DNA of 34,821 nucleotides. It comes from Escherichia sp. MOD1-EC7003. GTDB taxonomy: Bacteria; Pseudomonadota; Gammaproteobacteria; Enterobacterales; Enterobacteriaceae. A program made the position numbers and the translations under genes. The notes under the pieces are model-generated. The model was not told the origin of the DNA. It saw only the letters and a list, made by a program, of their open reading frames with translations, and did not search any database. Position 1 is the stretch's first letter. Each line of letters opens with the position of its first letter. Of the stretch, positions 1 through 8,231 are shown piece by piece. The stretch covers positions 1-34,821 of the forward strand of contig NZ_PTRE01000108.1 of NCBI RefSeq assembly GCF_002965065.1, given 5' to 3'.

Positions 1-34
1 TATCTTCGAGTGCCCACACAGATTGTCTGATAAA

Positions 35-47
35 TTGTTAAAGAGCA
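35..47 (-). promoter_or_regulatory. rRNA operon leader boxA antitermination site
   Basis: Read on the minus strand this is TGCTCTTTAACAA, the boxA element of E. coli rRNA leaders. It is the Nus-factor loading site that protects rRNA transcription from Rho. Just upstream in transcription, at about 48-70, is a GC-rich hairpin in the boxB position. The remaining bases to position 1 continue the leader towards a 16S gene that lies outside the window. By gene order beside murI this is rrnB. Confidence 0.9.
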
Positions 48-84
48 GTGCCGCTTCGCTTTTTCTCAGCGGCACAGGGTGTGC

Positions 85-112
85 ATAATACGCTTTCCCG
101 CTACAGAGTCAA
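85..112 (-). promoter_or_regulatory. rrnB P2 promoter
   Basis: On the minus strand a -35 TTGACT (107-112) and a -10 TATTAT (85-90) are separated by 16 bp, as in E. coli rrn P2 promoters. It drives the rRNA operon leftwards out of the window. It lies about 100 bp downstream of P1, the normal tandem arrangement. Confidence 0.88.
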
Positions 113-192
113 GCATTTTTTGCTTTTCTCTGTTGAGATTCTCAGGAGAACCTCGCTGACCCGGCGGCGTGTTTGCCGTTGTTCCGTGTCAG

Positions 193-260
193 TGGTGGCG
201 CATTATAGGGAGTTATTCCGGCCTGACAAGAGGAAATTTAAAATAATTTTCCGACCGCGC
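193..260 (-). promoter_or_regulatory. rrnB P1 promoter with UP element
   Basis: On the minus strand a -35 TTGTCA (224-229) and a -10 TATAAT (202-207) are spaced 16 bp apart, the short spacing typical of rRNA P1. The expected start is near 193, followed by a GC-rich discriminator. The AT-rich run at about 232-255 occupies the UP-element position. Fis sites known from K-12 would fall further upstream, overlapping the 3' end of murI, but I did not score them. Confidence 0.9.
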
Positions 261-274
261 ATTATTCAACCAAA

Positions 275-1132
275 TCAATCTAAAACTGCCAGTTTTTCGA
301 GCGTTTTGAAGCCGTAACGCTGTAAAACGGGCAATAATTGTTCAGTTTCTGGCGTCATTGCCATACAAAAGGCAATATTCGCATCGGCAGATTTTGCATC
401 CGGGGCTTCATGTTCTAACAACCAGGCTGTTCGGCGGGCAATCGCTGCACCAGAATCCACCAGCCGTGTTCCCTCTGGTAGCACTTGTAACAGTTCGTCT
501 TGTAGTAGAGGAAAATGGGTGCAACCCAGTACAACGGTATCTGGCGGCTCTTTCATTCTTAACCACGGACGTAAGATACGTTTTAGCGCATCCAGAGAAA
601 CCTCTTCACCATGCAGCTTCGCTTCAGCCAACTCGACCATCTCTGCCGAACCCAGCATTTCTATCTGGCATTCATTAGCGAAACGCGCGATCAGCTCATG
701 AGTATAAGAACGTTTAACTGTTCCGCGGGTTGCCAGTAATCCGACAATGCCATTTGCCGTCAGACGTGCAGCAGGTTTAATCGCCGGCACGACACCAACA
801 ACCGGGAAGTCGAACTTTTCGCGTAAGGCAGGAAGTGAAACAGTACTGGCGGTGTTGCAAGCGACCACTGCCAGCGCAAGGGGATAACGCTCTTGCACTG
901 CGGTGACAATTTCCACCACTCGCTCAACAATAAACTCTTCGCTTTTTTCGCCATACGGGAAAGCGACGTTATCGAAAGCATAAATGTAATGGAGATCCGG
1001 TAAGAGATGCCGGATCTCATCATAGACCGACAGCCCACCGACGCCGGAGTCAAACACCAGCACGGTGGGACGTGGTTCAGAAGGTGTAGCTGCCAGACAA
1101 GGTGTATTCCCGTCCTGCAGTTTGGTAGCCAT
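275..1132 (-). CDS. murI: Glutamate racemase
   Basis: Cytoplasmic enzyme converting L-glutamate to D-glutamate for peptidoglycan. The 285-residue length equals that of K-12 MurI. The N-terminal VFDSGVGGLSV motif is present, and the two catalytic cysteines of the racemase family lie in VACNTAS (Cys92) and LGCTHFPLL (near residue 204). The start codon lies inside the end of btuB: the two genes overlap by 56 bp on the same strand in different frames, as I recall for K-12. Expression is therefore probably translationally or transcriptionally tied to btuB. A few substitutions differ from my memory of K-12 (for example in KSEEF and at the C-terminal LD); none touch the active site. Confidence 0.97.
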   Translation of the reverse strand: MATKLQDGNTPCLAATPSEPRPTVLVFDSGVGGLSVYDEIRHLLPDLHYIYAFDNVAFPYGEKSEEFIVERVVEIVTAVQERYPLALAVVACNTASTVSLPALREKFDFPVVGVVPAIKPAARLTANGIVGLLATRGTVKRSYTHELIARFANECQIEMLGSAEMVELAEAKLHGEEVSLDALKRILRPWLRMKEPPDTVVLGCTHFPLLQDELLQVLPEGTRLVDSGAAIARRTAWLLEHEAPDAKSADANIAFCMAMTPETEQLLPVLQRYGFKTLEKLAVLD

Positions 1133-2933
1133 AAACCGTCTCGTAATCTTTATCGAACAGGTTAGCTATTTTACCACGAACTGTCAGGTGAGAGGTGATT
1201 GGATACGACAATCCGATATCCCACAGGCTTACGCCGCCCATTTTGACGTCGCGCCCATTGTCGTAATCGTTATCGTAACGCTCCCCAATATACTGATACA
1301 TGACGTTCCAGCCAAGTTCAGCAATTTGCCCGGTCAGTTCATACTTCACCTGCTGCTTCGCGCGGCGGTAGAGCACTTTGTCCGTCTGGTCATCACGCGG
1401 GTCGACATACTGCAATGTCAGGTGATGATCCACCGGGCCAGTGGTGAGATCCCCCGTCCACTCCACGCCTTTGATGGTGGCCGACTTCACGTTGATATAC
1501 TGATTATTTTTGTAATCAATCAGGTTCTGGATTTCGTAACGGTAGATGGAAAGCCGCCAGTCAAGCGGCCCGGTCAGCCCCTCGATACCGGCTTCCCACT
1601 GTTTAGATTCTTCCGGCTTCAGGTTTGGGTTAGCAGCAATGCCCGGCCCATAAGTAGAGGCAAAGCGCGTCGCGCCGAACTGCTGGCCCAGCGAAGGCGC
1701 CAGGAAGCCGGTGCCATAGGAGAGCGTCGCGCGATAGCCTTCAACAAATTCCCAGCCTGCGGCGGTCTGCCAGGTACCATGCCAGCCGAACTGTTCGTCA
1801 TGATCTTCACGTCCGGACGCTTCCAGCGTCACCGCGTCAATCTGCTGCTGTCCGGTCAGATACAACCCGGTGGTGTCACGTTTGTAAGTATCCGCCAGAG
1901 TCGTGCTGCTGGAGGTGAGCTTTTCCTGCTTCCAATCCACGCCGCCGCTAATCGCCCCGTGCCCGACTTCAACGTTATTACCCCACTGGATATAGCGCTG
2001 TTCCATATCATCCAGCGTCGCCTCACCGGCATAGCGACCGAGATCGTTACTGTAGTTGTAGTTTTTCAGACGCTGATAGTTAGCGATCAGTTGAGTGGAA
2101 TAAATGCCGGAGCTGTAGCGCAGGCCGGTGTCCCAGGATTGATTGTAGCTCTGGGTTTCGTCATTGCCGCCAGCATAGCCGTACGCGCCCTGATCGTAGT
2201 CGCTGTTGGCGGTATAGCCATAGCCGCGGAAGAAGCCGGAGAAATTGTCGTCAAACTGATGCTGCACGCCGCCGAGGAATAACTTATTGCGGTAGCCGTC
2301 GCGATCGCTATCGCCGCTGTAAGAAGAGTTCGGTTGAACGTTGAAGCCATTCGTCGTCTGGTAAGCGCCCGCGGCCGTCACCACCGTGTCGCCAAAGCGT
2401 TTATTCACCGCGCCGTCATAGGTTTGATAGCCATCGGTCCCCACGCCTGCGTTAATCTGCGCGCGTTCGTTGTCGCTCATGGTAATGATATTCACCACGC
2501 CGCCAATGGCCCCGGAGCCATAAACCGCTGAACGCGGCCCGCGAATATACTCCACGCACTGCACTAATGAGACGGGGATCTGGCCGATATCGATGTCGTT
2601 AGAGATACCCGCACGCGCCATCGGCACGCCATCGATCAGCACCAGAACATGACGGCCTTCAGTGCCGCGTACATAAAGAGAAGCGCTGTTACCCATACCG
2701 CCGCTCTGAGAGATATCGACGCCAGGCAAACGGCGCATCACATCATTCAGATCTTTCGACTGCCAGCGCTGAATATCATCACGCGTCACCACGTCGGTCG
2801 GCGCCAGCACGGTATTAACAGGTTGTTGGAAGCGATTGGCGGTAACCACCAGCGTGTCTGAAGTGCTGTCCTGCGCCCAGCCGGAAAATGCTGTGACAGA
2901 ACACGCCGTCAGCAGCGAAGCTTTTTTAATCAT
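1077..2933 (-). CDS. btuB: Vitamin B12 outer-membrane receptor BtuB, divergent mosaic allele
   Basis: TonB-dependent outer-membrane transporter for cobalamins; in E. coli it is also the receptor for E colicins and phage BF23. The protein has 618 residues from the ATG at 2933; a longer frame runs upstream but would lie in the riboswitch, so this start is preferred. Signal peptide is residues 1-20 (cleaved after SGWA), the TonB box is DTLVVTA (about 26-32), the plug is about 35-155, then a 22-strand-type barrel ending in an aromatic C-terminus (YTF). The first about 22 residues and last about 39 match my memory of K-12 almost exactly. The intervening sequence, including surface loops, differs heavily, and the length is 618 against 614. 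The acidic DSDRDG stretch near residue 217 may correspond to the calcium-binding loop of K-12 BtuB. Oddities are Cys126 in the plug motif [12 protein letters not shown], where Arg is usual, and Gly141 where Asp is usual. Confidence 0.95.
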   Translation of the reverse strand: [618 protein letters not shown]

Positions 2934-2989
2934 TGTAAAGCATCCACAATAGAAAAAGGATGCCGCAGGTTTCATCAATATTACGCGAT

Positions 2990-3185
2990 GATGAGAACCA
3001 GATGCGACGTTGGCCGGCAGGTCTTCGGGCTTGGAGGGGTATCTAAGATACTGAGATGATGACTTCCCACCGGATGGCAGTGTCCGCATAACGCAATCAT
3101 CGCACCTTTCCTTACCGCTGCGCGTCAGCTCCAGATTTGCACTGGATTCCCTATTAACTCACTGGACCGGCGAGTGGATGCTACA
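2990..3185 (-). promoter_or_regulatory. Cobalamin riboswitch in the btuB leader
   Basis: On the minus strand the leader carries the classic B12-box region GACACTGCCATCCGGTGG (3068-3084 covers its core). It is preceded by the AGGGAATCCAGTGC / AATCTGGAGCTGACGC helices and followed by the CCAAGCCCGAAGACCTGCC segment. This matches the E. coli btuB riboswitch, in which adenosylcobalamin binding blocks translation and reduces btuB mRNA. It is close to K-12, unlike the btuB coding sequence below it. Outer limits are approximate. Confidence 0.93.
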
Positions 3186-3299
3186 GGTTGTAACAAGTTG
3201 CTGTCCAGACGTAGTTCACAAATAGGAATTCATCAAGGTCTGGACATCTGATGAGCAATCCCTACAATCGCCGCGTACATTTCATTTTCAGGATACATC

Positions 3300-4400
3300 A
3301 TGACCCCCGAACACCTTCCAACAGAACAGTATGAAGCGCAGTTAGCCGAAAAAGTGGTACGTTTGCAAAGTATGATGGCGCCGTTTTCTGACCTGGTTCC
3401 GGAAGTGTTTCGCTCGCCGGTCAGTCATTACCGGATGCGTGCGGAGTTCCGCATCTGGCACGATGGCGATGACCTGTATCACATCATTTTCGATCAACAA
3501 ACCAAAAGCCGCATCCGCGTGGATAGCTTCCCCGCCGCCAGTGAACTTATCAACCAGTTGATGACGGCGATGATTGCGGGTGTGCGTAATAATCCCGTTC
3601 TGCGCCACAAGTTGTTCCAGATTGATTACCTCACCACGCTGAGCAATCAGGCAGTCGTTTCCCTGCTGTACCATAAAAAGCTGGATGATGAGTGGCATCA
3701 GCAGGCAGAAGCCCTGCGCGATGCACTGCACGCGCAGAATCTGAATGTGCATCTGATTGGGCGGGCAACGAAAACCAAAATCGCGCTGGATCAAGATTAC
3801 ATCGACGAACGTCTGCCGGTCGCAGGGAAAGAGATTATCTACCGTCAGGTAGAAAATAGCTTTACCCAGCCAAATGCAGCGATGAATATTCAGATGCTGG
3901 AATGGGCGCTGGACGTAACCAAAGGCTCAAAAGGCGATTTACTGGAGCTGTACTGCGGCAACGGTAACTTTTCATTAGCGCTGGCGCGCAATTTTGATCG
4001 GGTATTAGCCACCGAAATAGCCAAGCCGTCGGTCGCTGCCGCGCAATACAACATTGCCGCTAACCATATTGATAACGTACAAATTATTCGTATGGCGGCA
4101 GAAGAATTTACTCAGGCGATGAATGGTGTGCGCGAGTTTAACCGCCTGCAAGGGATCGATTTAAAGAGTTATCAGTGCGAAACCATTTTTGTCGACCCGC
4201 CGCGCAGCGGTCTGGACAGTGAAACCGAGAAAATGGTGCAGGCGTATCCGCGTATTCTGTATATCTCCTGCAACCCGGAAACGTTATGTAAGAATCTGGA
4301 AACATTAAGCCAGACGCACAAGATTGAACGTCTGGCTCTGTTTGATCAATTCCCCTACACGCACCATATGGAGTGCGGCGTATTACTAACGGCGAAGTAA
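3300..4400 (+). CDS. trmA: tRNA (uracil-5-)-methyltransferase
   Basis: S-adenosylmethionine-dependent enzyme making m5U54 (ribothymidine) in the T-loop of tRNAs; in E. coli it also methylates tmRNA. The 366 residues equal the K-12 length. The methyltransferase fold shows [16 protein letters not shown] (SAM binding), [10 protein letters not shown] (motif IV) and ISCNPETL with the catalytic cysteine (about 324). The general-base glutamate is Glu358 in MECGVLL. It is divergent from btuB; the about 110 bp between the B12 leader start and this ATG must hold its promoter. It is convergent with yijD, separated by a hairpin. Confidence 0.97.
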   Translation: MTPEHLPTEQYEAQLAEKVVRLQSMMAPFSDLVPEVFRSPVSHYRMRAEFRIWHDGDDLYHIIFDQQTKSRIRVDSFPAASELINQLMTAMIAGVRNNPVLRHKLFQIDYLTTLSNQAVVSLLYHKKLDDEWHQQAEALRDALHAQNLNVHLIGRATKTKIALDQDYIDERLPVAGKEIIYRQVENSFTQPNAAMNIQMLEWALDVTKGSKGDLLELYCGNGNFSLALARNFDRVLATEIAKPSVAAAQYNIAANHIDNVQIIRMAAEEFTQAMNGVREFNRLQGIDLKSYQCETIFVDPPRSGLDSETEKMVQAYPRILYISCNPETLCKNLETLSQTHKIERLALFDQFPYTHHMECGVLLTAK

Positions 4401-4405
4401 AACCC

Positions 4406-4431
4406 ATGCCGGATGCGCCAGCATCCGGCAT
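4406..4431. terminator. REP-like hairpin between convergent trmA and yijD
   Basis: Perfect 11-bp inverted repeat ATGCCGGATGC / GCATCCGGCAT with a 4-nt loop, only 5 bp after the trmA stop and 8 bp before the yijD stop. The stem is a minimal REP core. With no T-run on either side it is more likely an mRNA 3'-end stabiliser or bidirectional barrier than a strong intrinsic terminator. Confidence 0.7.
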
Positions 4432-4439
4432 GATACCGA

Positions 4440-4799
4440 TTACTCAGCAACTTCCTGCTTACGGTTACGCATCTTCGCACCAATCCAGAACACCATAATG
4501 ACGGACAGTACGGCTGGGAAGAAGTTAGAACCGATATCCGGATATTCCGCACGCACTACCGTGCTGTACAGCAGTACGCCGAGAATAAAACAAGCCGCAG
4601 CCAGACCCGGCAAGCCTACCGGCATGGAGCGATTAAGATAACGTTGATGCAGGCAGTAAACTGTCAGCACCAGGGAAATAATCGGGAATACAGAAAATGG
4701 CACAATGGAGCTAAACAACGCCGCAAAAGTACCATTAATCGATAAGCCAGCAACTAACGCCAGCAGCAGCGTACCTCTATCTTGATTTGCTTGTTTCAT
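4440..4799 (-). CDS. yijD: YijD inner-membrane protein (DUF1422 type)
   Basis: Small hydrophobic protein of 119 residues, the same length as in K-12, with no established biochemical function. About four membrane-spanning stretches are visible (about 10-28, 33-50, 62-80, 92-108), ending in a basic, cytoplasmic-looking tail ([12 protein letters not shown]). Its ATG overlaps the fabR stop codon by one base (TAATG), so the two are almost certainly translationally coupled in one transcript. The pairing with a fatty-acid regulator hints at a membrane-related role, but that is inference from position only. Confidence 0.95.
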   Translation of the reverse strand: MKQANQDRGTLLLALVAGLSINGTFAALFSSIVPFSVFPIISLVLTVYCLHQRYLNRSMPVGLPGLAAACFILGVLLYSTVVRAEYPDIGSNFFPAVLSVIMVFWIGAKMRNRKQEVAE

Positions 4800-5446
4800 T
4801 ACTCGTCCTTCACATTTCCCGGAGTGATTGCGGTTTTCTCTTGTTCACGGCGATACCAGTAATAAGCCCCTTTCGAAATCATTCGCAGTTGCAGTACCAG
4901 TCGCTCTTCTAATTGCCGACGCTGTTCAATGCCGACGTCCAACGCCTCGGCACCCGCACTGAAGACAATTGTCACCATGGCTTCGGCTTGCGCTTCAGTA
5001 AACGCACGCGGCATATGGTTTTCGATTTCCAGATAGTCCGCAAGTTCCGCAATGAAGTGCTGAATTTCACGCGCAACGGCGGCACGAAACGCAGCGGAGG
5101 TGCCAGAGCGTTCCCGCAATAATAACCGGAAGGCGTTGGGATTATTACCGATGAACTCCATAAATGTGGAGACCGAGGTGCGGATCACACTCCCGCCTTT
5201 GGCGATACGCTGACGCGCCTGGCGCATGAGTTGACGCAGCATTAAACCGCTCTCATCAACCATGGTCAGACCCAGTTCGTCTACGTCGCGGAAATGCCGG
5301 TAAAAAGAGGTGGGAGCAATGCCCGCTTCTCGCGCCACTTCACGCAAACTCAGGCTGGCGAAGCTGCGTTCAGCACTCAATTGGCTAAATGCGGCTTCCA
5401 CCAGCGAACGGCGGGTTTTTTCTTTTTGTTGCGCTCTTACGCCCAT
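4799..5446 (-). CDS. fabR: TetR-family repressor of unsaturated fatty acid synthesis
   Basis: Represses fabA and fabB in E. coli in response to the ratio of unsaturated to saturated acyl thioesters. I chose the 215-residue form starting [13 protein letters not shown]; longer in-frame starts at 5503 and 5542 lack a convincing ribosome site and overlap the promoter. The N-terminal helix-turn-helix (about 33-52, [19 protein letters not shown]) is typical TetR. The rest is the helical ligand and dimer domain. In K-12 this gene is directly divergent from sthA; here the MHS transporter and M20 hydrolase genes lie between them, and the transporter gene ends 106 bp upstream on the same strand. Confidence 0.96.
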   Translation of the reverse strand: MGVRAQQKEKTRRSLVEAAFSQLSAERSFASLSLREVAREAGIAPTSFYRHFRDVDELGLTMVDESGLMLRQLMRQARQRIAKGGSVIRTSVSTFMEFIGNNPNAFRLLLRERSGTSAAFRAAVAREIQHFIAELADYLEIENHMPRAFTEAQAEAMVTIVFSAGAEALDVGIEQRRQLEERLVLQLRMISKGAYYWYRREQEKTAITPGNVKDE

Positions 5447-5482
5447 CACGATGTCTGAATCCTTGCCAAAAGTACTGCTGGC

Positions 5483-5491
5483 ACTATACCA
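5483..5491 (-). promoter_or_regulatory. Probable fabR promoter (extended -10)
   Basis: On the minus strand TGGTATAGT forms an extended -10 (TGn plus TATAGT at 5483-5488), about 37 bp before the fabR ATG. No good -35 is seen, consistent with an extended -10 promoter. It lies in sequence I recall as conserved with K-12, so fabR seems to keep its own promoter despite the transporter gene upstream. Confidence 0.5.
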
Positions 5492-5552
5492 GAGAATGAA
5501 CATACTGGATTGCTCCAGTGTTGTGAATGAACGGTAACGCAATAAAACATAT

Positions 5553-6869
5553 TTACTGCAATTCTTTGGCCGGTTCTTTTACGAACAACAACGCCAGCAT
5601 CGACAACAACGTGCCGCCCCCCAGATACCACGCCGGAGCCGTCAAACTATCCAATAACACGATAGATTGCGTGGCGAAATACTGTGCAAACCCACCAAAG
5701 ATTGCCACACCAATGCTATAAACCAGCGCGAAGCCTAACGCCCGAATCCGTTTCGGCAACAGTTCGGAAATCAACAACATTACCGGTACACCGCCAAGCG
5801 TGGTAAAGCTGACCATCACGAAGACTACCGTCAGCAACATGCCAGGGCTTGGGTAATTCACCAACAGCCAGAACGAAGGCCAGCTACAGATCAGTACCAT
5901 GACACGCGAGATTAAAATCAGCTTTTTACGCCCAACCGAATCACACAACATCCCCACCAGCAGCGCACCCACAAATGTAATAATCCCCGCCAGTAACATC
6001 GCGGCATGGGTATAATGTTGAGGCATTGCCAGATACTTCGCCGCCCAGGTGCCATAGTAAAAGAGGGAGATATAGGTTGCGACCGTACTACCAATCGCGA
6101 GTAAAACACCGTTAATGATGGTCGCTTTATGTTGCAGGAGCAGAGAGAGCGTGCTTTCGCGGGCAGCATTTTTTTTATTGCGTACAGGTTCAGGCACATC
6201 ATTTTCCAGGCTCAGACGCAACCAGCAACCGATAGGTGCTAATAACACGCCAATAAAAAACGGCACACGCCAGCCCCATTCGGCCATTACAGTTTCTGAA
6301 CCGGTCGCAAAGGGCAGCCATACACTTAAACCTAAAGCGACAACACCCCCAAAAGTTGTTGCCAGTCCCTGGGTCGCCAGCGACCAGCTACTGTAAAAGC
6401 CGCGACGATTTGCCGGCGCTGACTCCACCAGTAGCGACATTGAAGCCCCAACTTCACCGCCTGCTGCAACCCCCTGAATCAAACGGGCAAGTACCAGAGT
6501 TGCCGTTCCCCAATAGCCCGCAGTTTCATACGTCGGTGCGATACCAATCATCAGTGTACCGAAGCTCATCAGGGCAATGGTGAACACCATCGCGGGTTTG
6601 CGTCCGAAGCGATCGGCCCAGGCCCCCACGATAATGCCGCCGAGTGGACGCATAAAAAAGCTCACGCCGAAAGTGGCAAATGCCAGCAGTAGCGCGACGT
6701 TTTTATCAGCGCTGGGCGGGAAAAATAGCGTACTGATATAGACCACAAAAAAGTTGTAAACGCCAAAATCGAAAAATTCGAGCGCATTACCAAATGCCGA
6801 GGCAAAAATCACCCGCTTGCCGCTGGGCTTTTTCTTCACACTCACGGTTTCATTTACGATCGCCGTCAT
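5553..6869 (-). CDS. MFS transporter, metabolite:H+ symporter (MHS) family
   Basis: Proton-linked inner-membrane importer, 438 residues, about 12 membrane segments. The family call rests on the N-terminal [20 protein letters not shown], the loop 2-3 motif [35 protein letters not shown] in TM4, and a second-half [13 protein letters not shown]. These resemble ProP, ShiA, KgtP and citrate/tricarballylate carriers. A good ribosome site (AAGGA) precedes the ATG. It starts 47 bp after the M20 hydrolase gene on the same strand, so the two probably form an operon in which it imports the hydrolase's substrate, perhaps an N-acylated amino acid or an aromatic acid conjugate. The pair is absent from the K-12 fabR-sthA interval as I remember it. 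Substrate unknown. Confidence 0.9.
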   Translation of the reverse strand: MTAIVNETVSVKKKPSGKRVIFASAFGNALEFFDFGVYNFFVVYISTLFFPPSADKNVALLLAFATFGVSFFMRPLGGIIVGAWADRFGRKPAMVFTIALMSFGTLMIGIAPTYETAGYWGTATLVLARLIQGVAAGGEVGASMSLLVESAPANRRGFYSSWSLATQGLATTFGGVVALGLSVWLPFATGSETVMAEWGWRVPFFIGVLLAPIGCWLRLSLENDVPEPVRNKKNAARESTLSLLLQHKATIINGVLLAIGSTVATYISLFYYGTWAAKYLAMPQHYTHAAMLLAGIITFVGALLVGMLCDSVGRKKLILISRVMVLICSWPSFWLLVNYPSPGMLLTVVFVMVSFTTLGGVPVMLLISELLPKRIRALGFALVYSIGVAIFGGFAQYFATQSIVLLDSLTAPAWYLGGGTLLSMLALLFVKEPAKELQ

Positions 6870-6916
6870 TCCATGTTCCTTGCCAAAAAGAGTTGTTGTG
6901 TGTGCTGTTTTTTTAT

Positions 6917-8083
6917 TTATTGCAGCCAGGCTTCAACCAGTGCGCCCCAGTAGCTGCTTGCCGGGACCAGGCTTGCATCGTTGAAGTCGTAACCGGGGTT
7001 ATGCACCATGCATGCACCGTCTCCAACATCGCCATTACCGAATAACAGAAAAGCGCCTTTTGGCTGGGCTTCCAGCATGAAAGAGAAATCCTCACTGCCC
7101 ATCAAAGGCTTGATGCCAAACTCGGCCCGATCTTCACCAAACGTTTTACACGCCACCTGCCTGGCGAAGCGCGCCATCTCCTCATCATTCACTAATACCG
7201 GTGTGCCATTGACATGCGTAACCTCAGCCGTAGCGCCAAAGCTAACAGCCTGGGCTTGTGCCAGAGCAGGAATACGCTTCAGAAGAAGTTGTCGGGTATC
7301 GCGGCTAAGAGAACGGACGCTGATTTTCATCTCAGAACTGTCAGGAATGACGTTAGCCGCCTCACCCGCAACAATGCTACCGACGGTAATTACCGCCGCT
7401 TCCAGCGGATCGACATTGCGCGACACAATGCTTTGCAATGCGGTGGTGATATGTGCGGCAATCAGCACCGGATCAATGGCTTTGTGCGGGATCGCACCGT
7501 GTCCACCACAACCACGAACCGTAATATGGAACTGATCCATTGACGCCATCAGCGCCCCTGGCTGGAAATAAAACTTACCCACTGGCAGACCGGGCATGTT
7601 ATGCATGCCGAAAATGACATCGCAGGGGAAACGGTCAAAAAGCCCCTCTTTAACCATGATCTCACCGCCATTAATCATCTCTTCCGCAGGCTGGAAGATA
7701 AGACGTAACGTGCCGTTAAAACGGCGGGTTTCGGCAAAATAACGCGCGGCACCCAGCAGTATAGTGGTATGCCCGTCATGCCCACAGGCGTGCATTAAAC
7801 CAGGATGTTTACTGATCCAGGGCTTGCCACTATTTTCATAAATTGGCAACGCATCCATATCTGCCCGCAGGCCAATACTTTTCTTTCCGTCACCCACTTT
7901 TAACGTGGCTACCACGCCGGTTGTCGCCAGCCCTTGCTCAACCTCATAGCCCCACTGGCGCAGCTTTTCCACCACCAACGCACTGGTTTTAAATTCTTGT
8001 AATCCTAACTCTGGGTTTTCGTGGATCTGATGGCGGATCTCGCGCAACTCTTCCTCAAACCCACAAATATAGTGTTCGATCAT
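6917..8083 (-). CDS. M20D-family amidohydrolase (hippurate hydrolase / N-acyl amino acid hydrolase type)
   Basis: Predicted cytoplasmic metallohydrolase of 388 residues cleaving an amide of an amino acid. Family signatures are IRHQIHENPELGLQE near the N-terminus, GLRADMDALPI (about 71-81), MHACGHDGHT (Cys100, His102), FQPAEE (Glu133/134), HNMPG (His160) and a C-terminal GSEDFSFM plus VHNPGYDF. Together these give the metal-binding Cys/His/Glu set of M20D enzymes such as hippurate hydrolase and indole-acetyl-amino-acid hydrolases. The dimerisation or lid domain lies between, about 185-300. The start is supported by AAAGGA about 8 bp upstream. It is upstream partner of the MHS transporter gene. 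An ERIC repeat lies 22 bp before the start codon. Exact substrate cannot be told from sequence. Confidence 0.92.
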   Translation of the reverse strand: MIEHYICGFEEELREIRHQIHENPELGLQEFKTSALVVEKLRQWGYEVEQGLATTGVVATLKVGDGKKSIGLRADMDALPIYENSGKPWISKHPGLMHACGHDGHTTILLGAARYFAETRRFNGTLRLIFQPAEEMINGGEIMVKEGLFDRFPCDVIFGMHNMPGLPVGKFYFQPGALMASMDQFHITVRGCGGHGAIPHKAIDPVLIAAHITTALQSIVSRNVDPLEAAVITVGSIVAGEAANVIPDSSEMKISVRSLSRDTRQLLLKRIPALAQAQAVSFGATAEVTHVNGTPVLVNDEEMARFARQVACKTFGEDRAEFGIKPLMGSEDFSFMLEAQPKGAFLLFGNGDVGDGACMVHNPGYDFNDASLVPASSYWGALVEAWLQ

Positions 8084-8105
8084 CGGCTATTCCTTTATTC
8101 ACTTA

Positions 8106-8231
8106 TATACTCGTCATACTTCAAGTTGCATGTGCTGCGACGGCGTTCGCTCACCCAGCCACTTACTTATGTAAGCTCCTGGGGATTCACTCGCTTGCCG
8201 CCTTCCTGCAACTCGAATTATTTAGAGTATA
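8106..8231. repeat. ERIC element (enterobacterial repetitive intergenic consensus)
   Basis: A 126-bp imperfect palindrome bounded by TATACTC and GAGTATA. The interior carries the diagnostic ERIC cores GCTCACCCAGCCACTTACTT and ATGTAAGCTCCTGGGGATTC. Near full length (family usual 127 bp). It lies in the 5' leader of the M20 hydrolase-MHS transporter operon, so it would be transcribed as a long hairpin if the promoter is upstream of it. Confidence 0.95.

Noticed and set aside
1065-2282. A 405-codon open frame on the plus strand inside btuB
   Set aside because: It is antisense to btuB, has no ribosome site or recognisable domain, and results from codon bias of the opposite strand.
2934-3089. Longer BtuB starting at 3089
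   Set aside because: The extension runs through the cobalamin riboswitch, has no signal peptide at its start, and a classic signal sequence begins at the ATG at 2933.
7008-7543. Plus-strand open frames of 175 and 109 codons inside the M20 hydrolase
   Set aside because: Both are antisense shadows of the hydrolase gene without family features.
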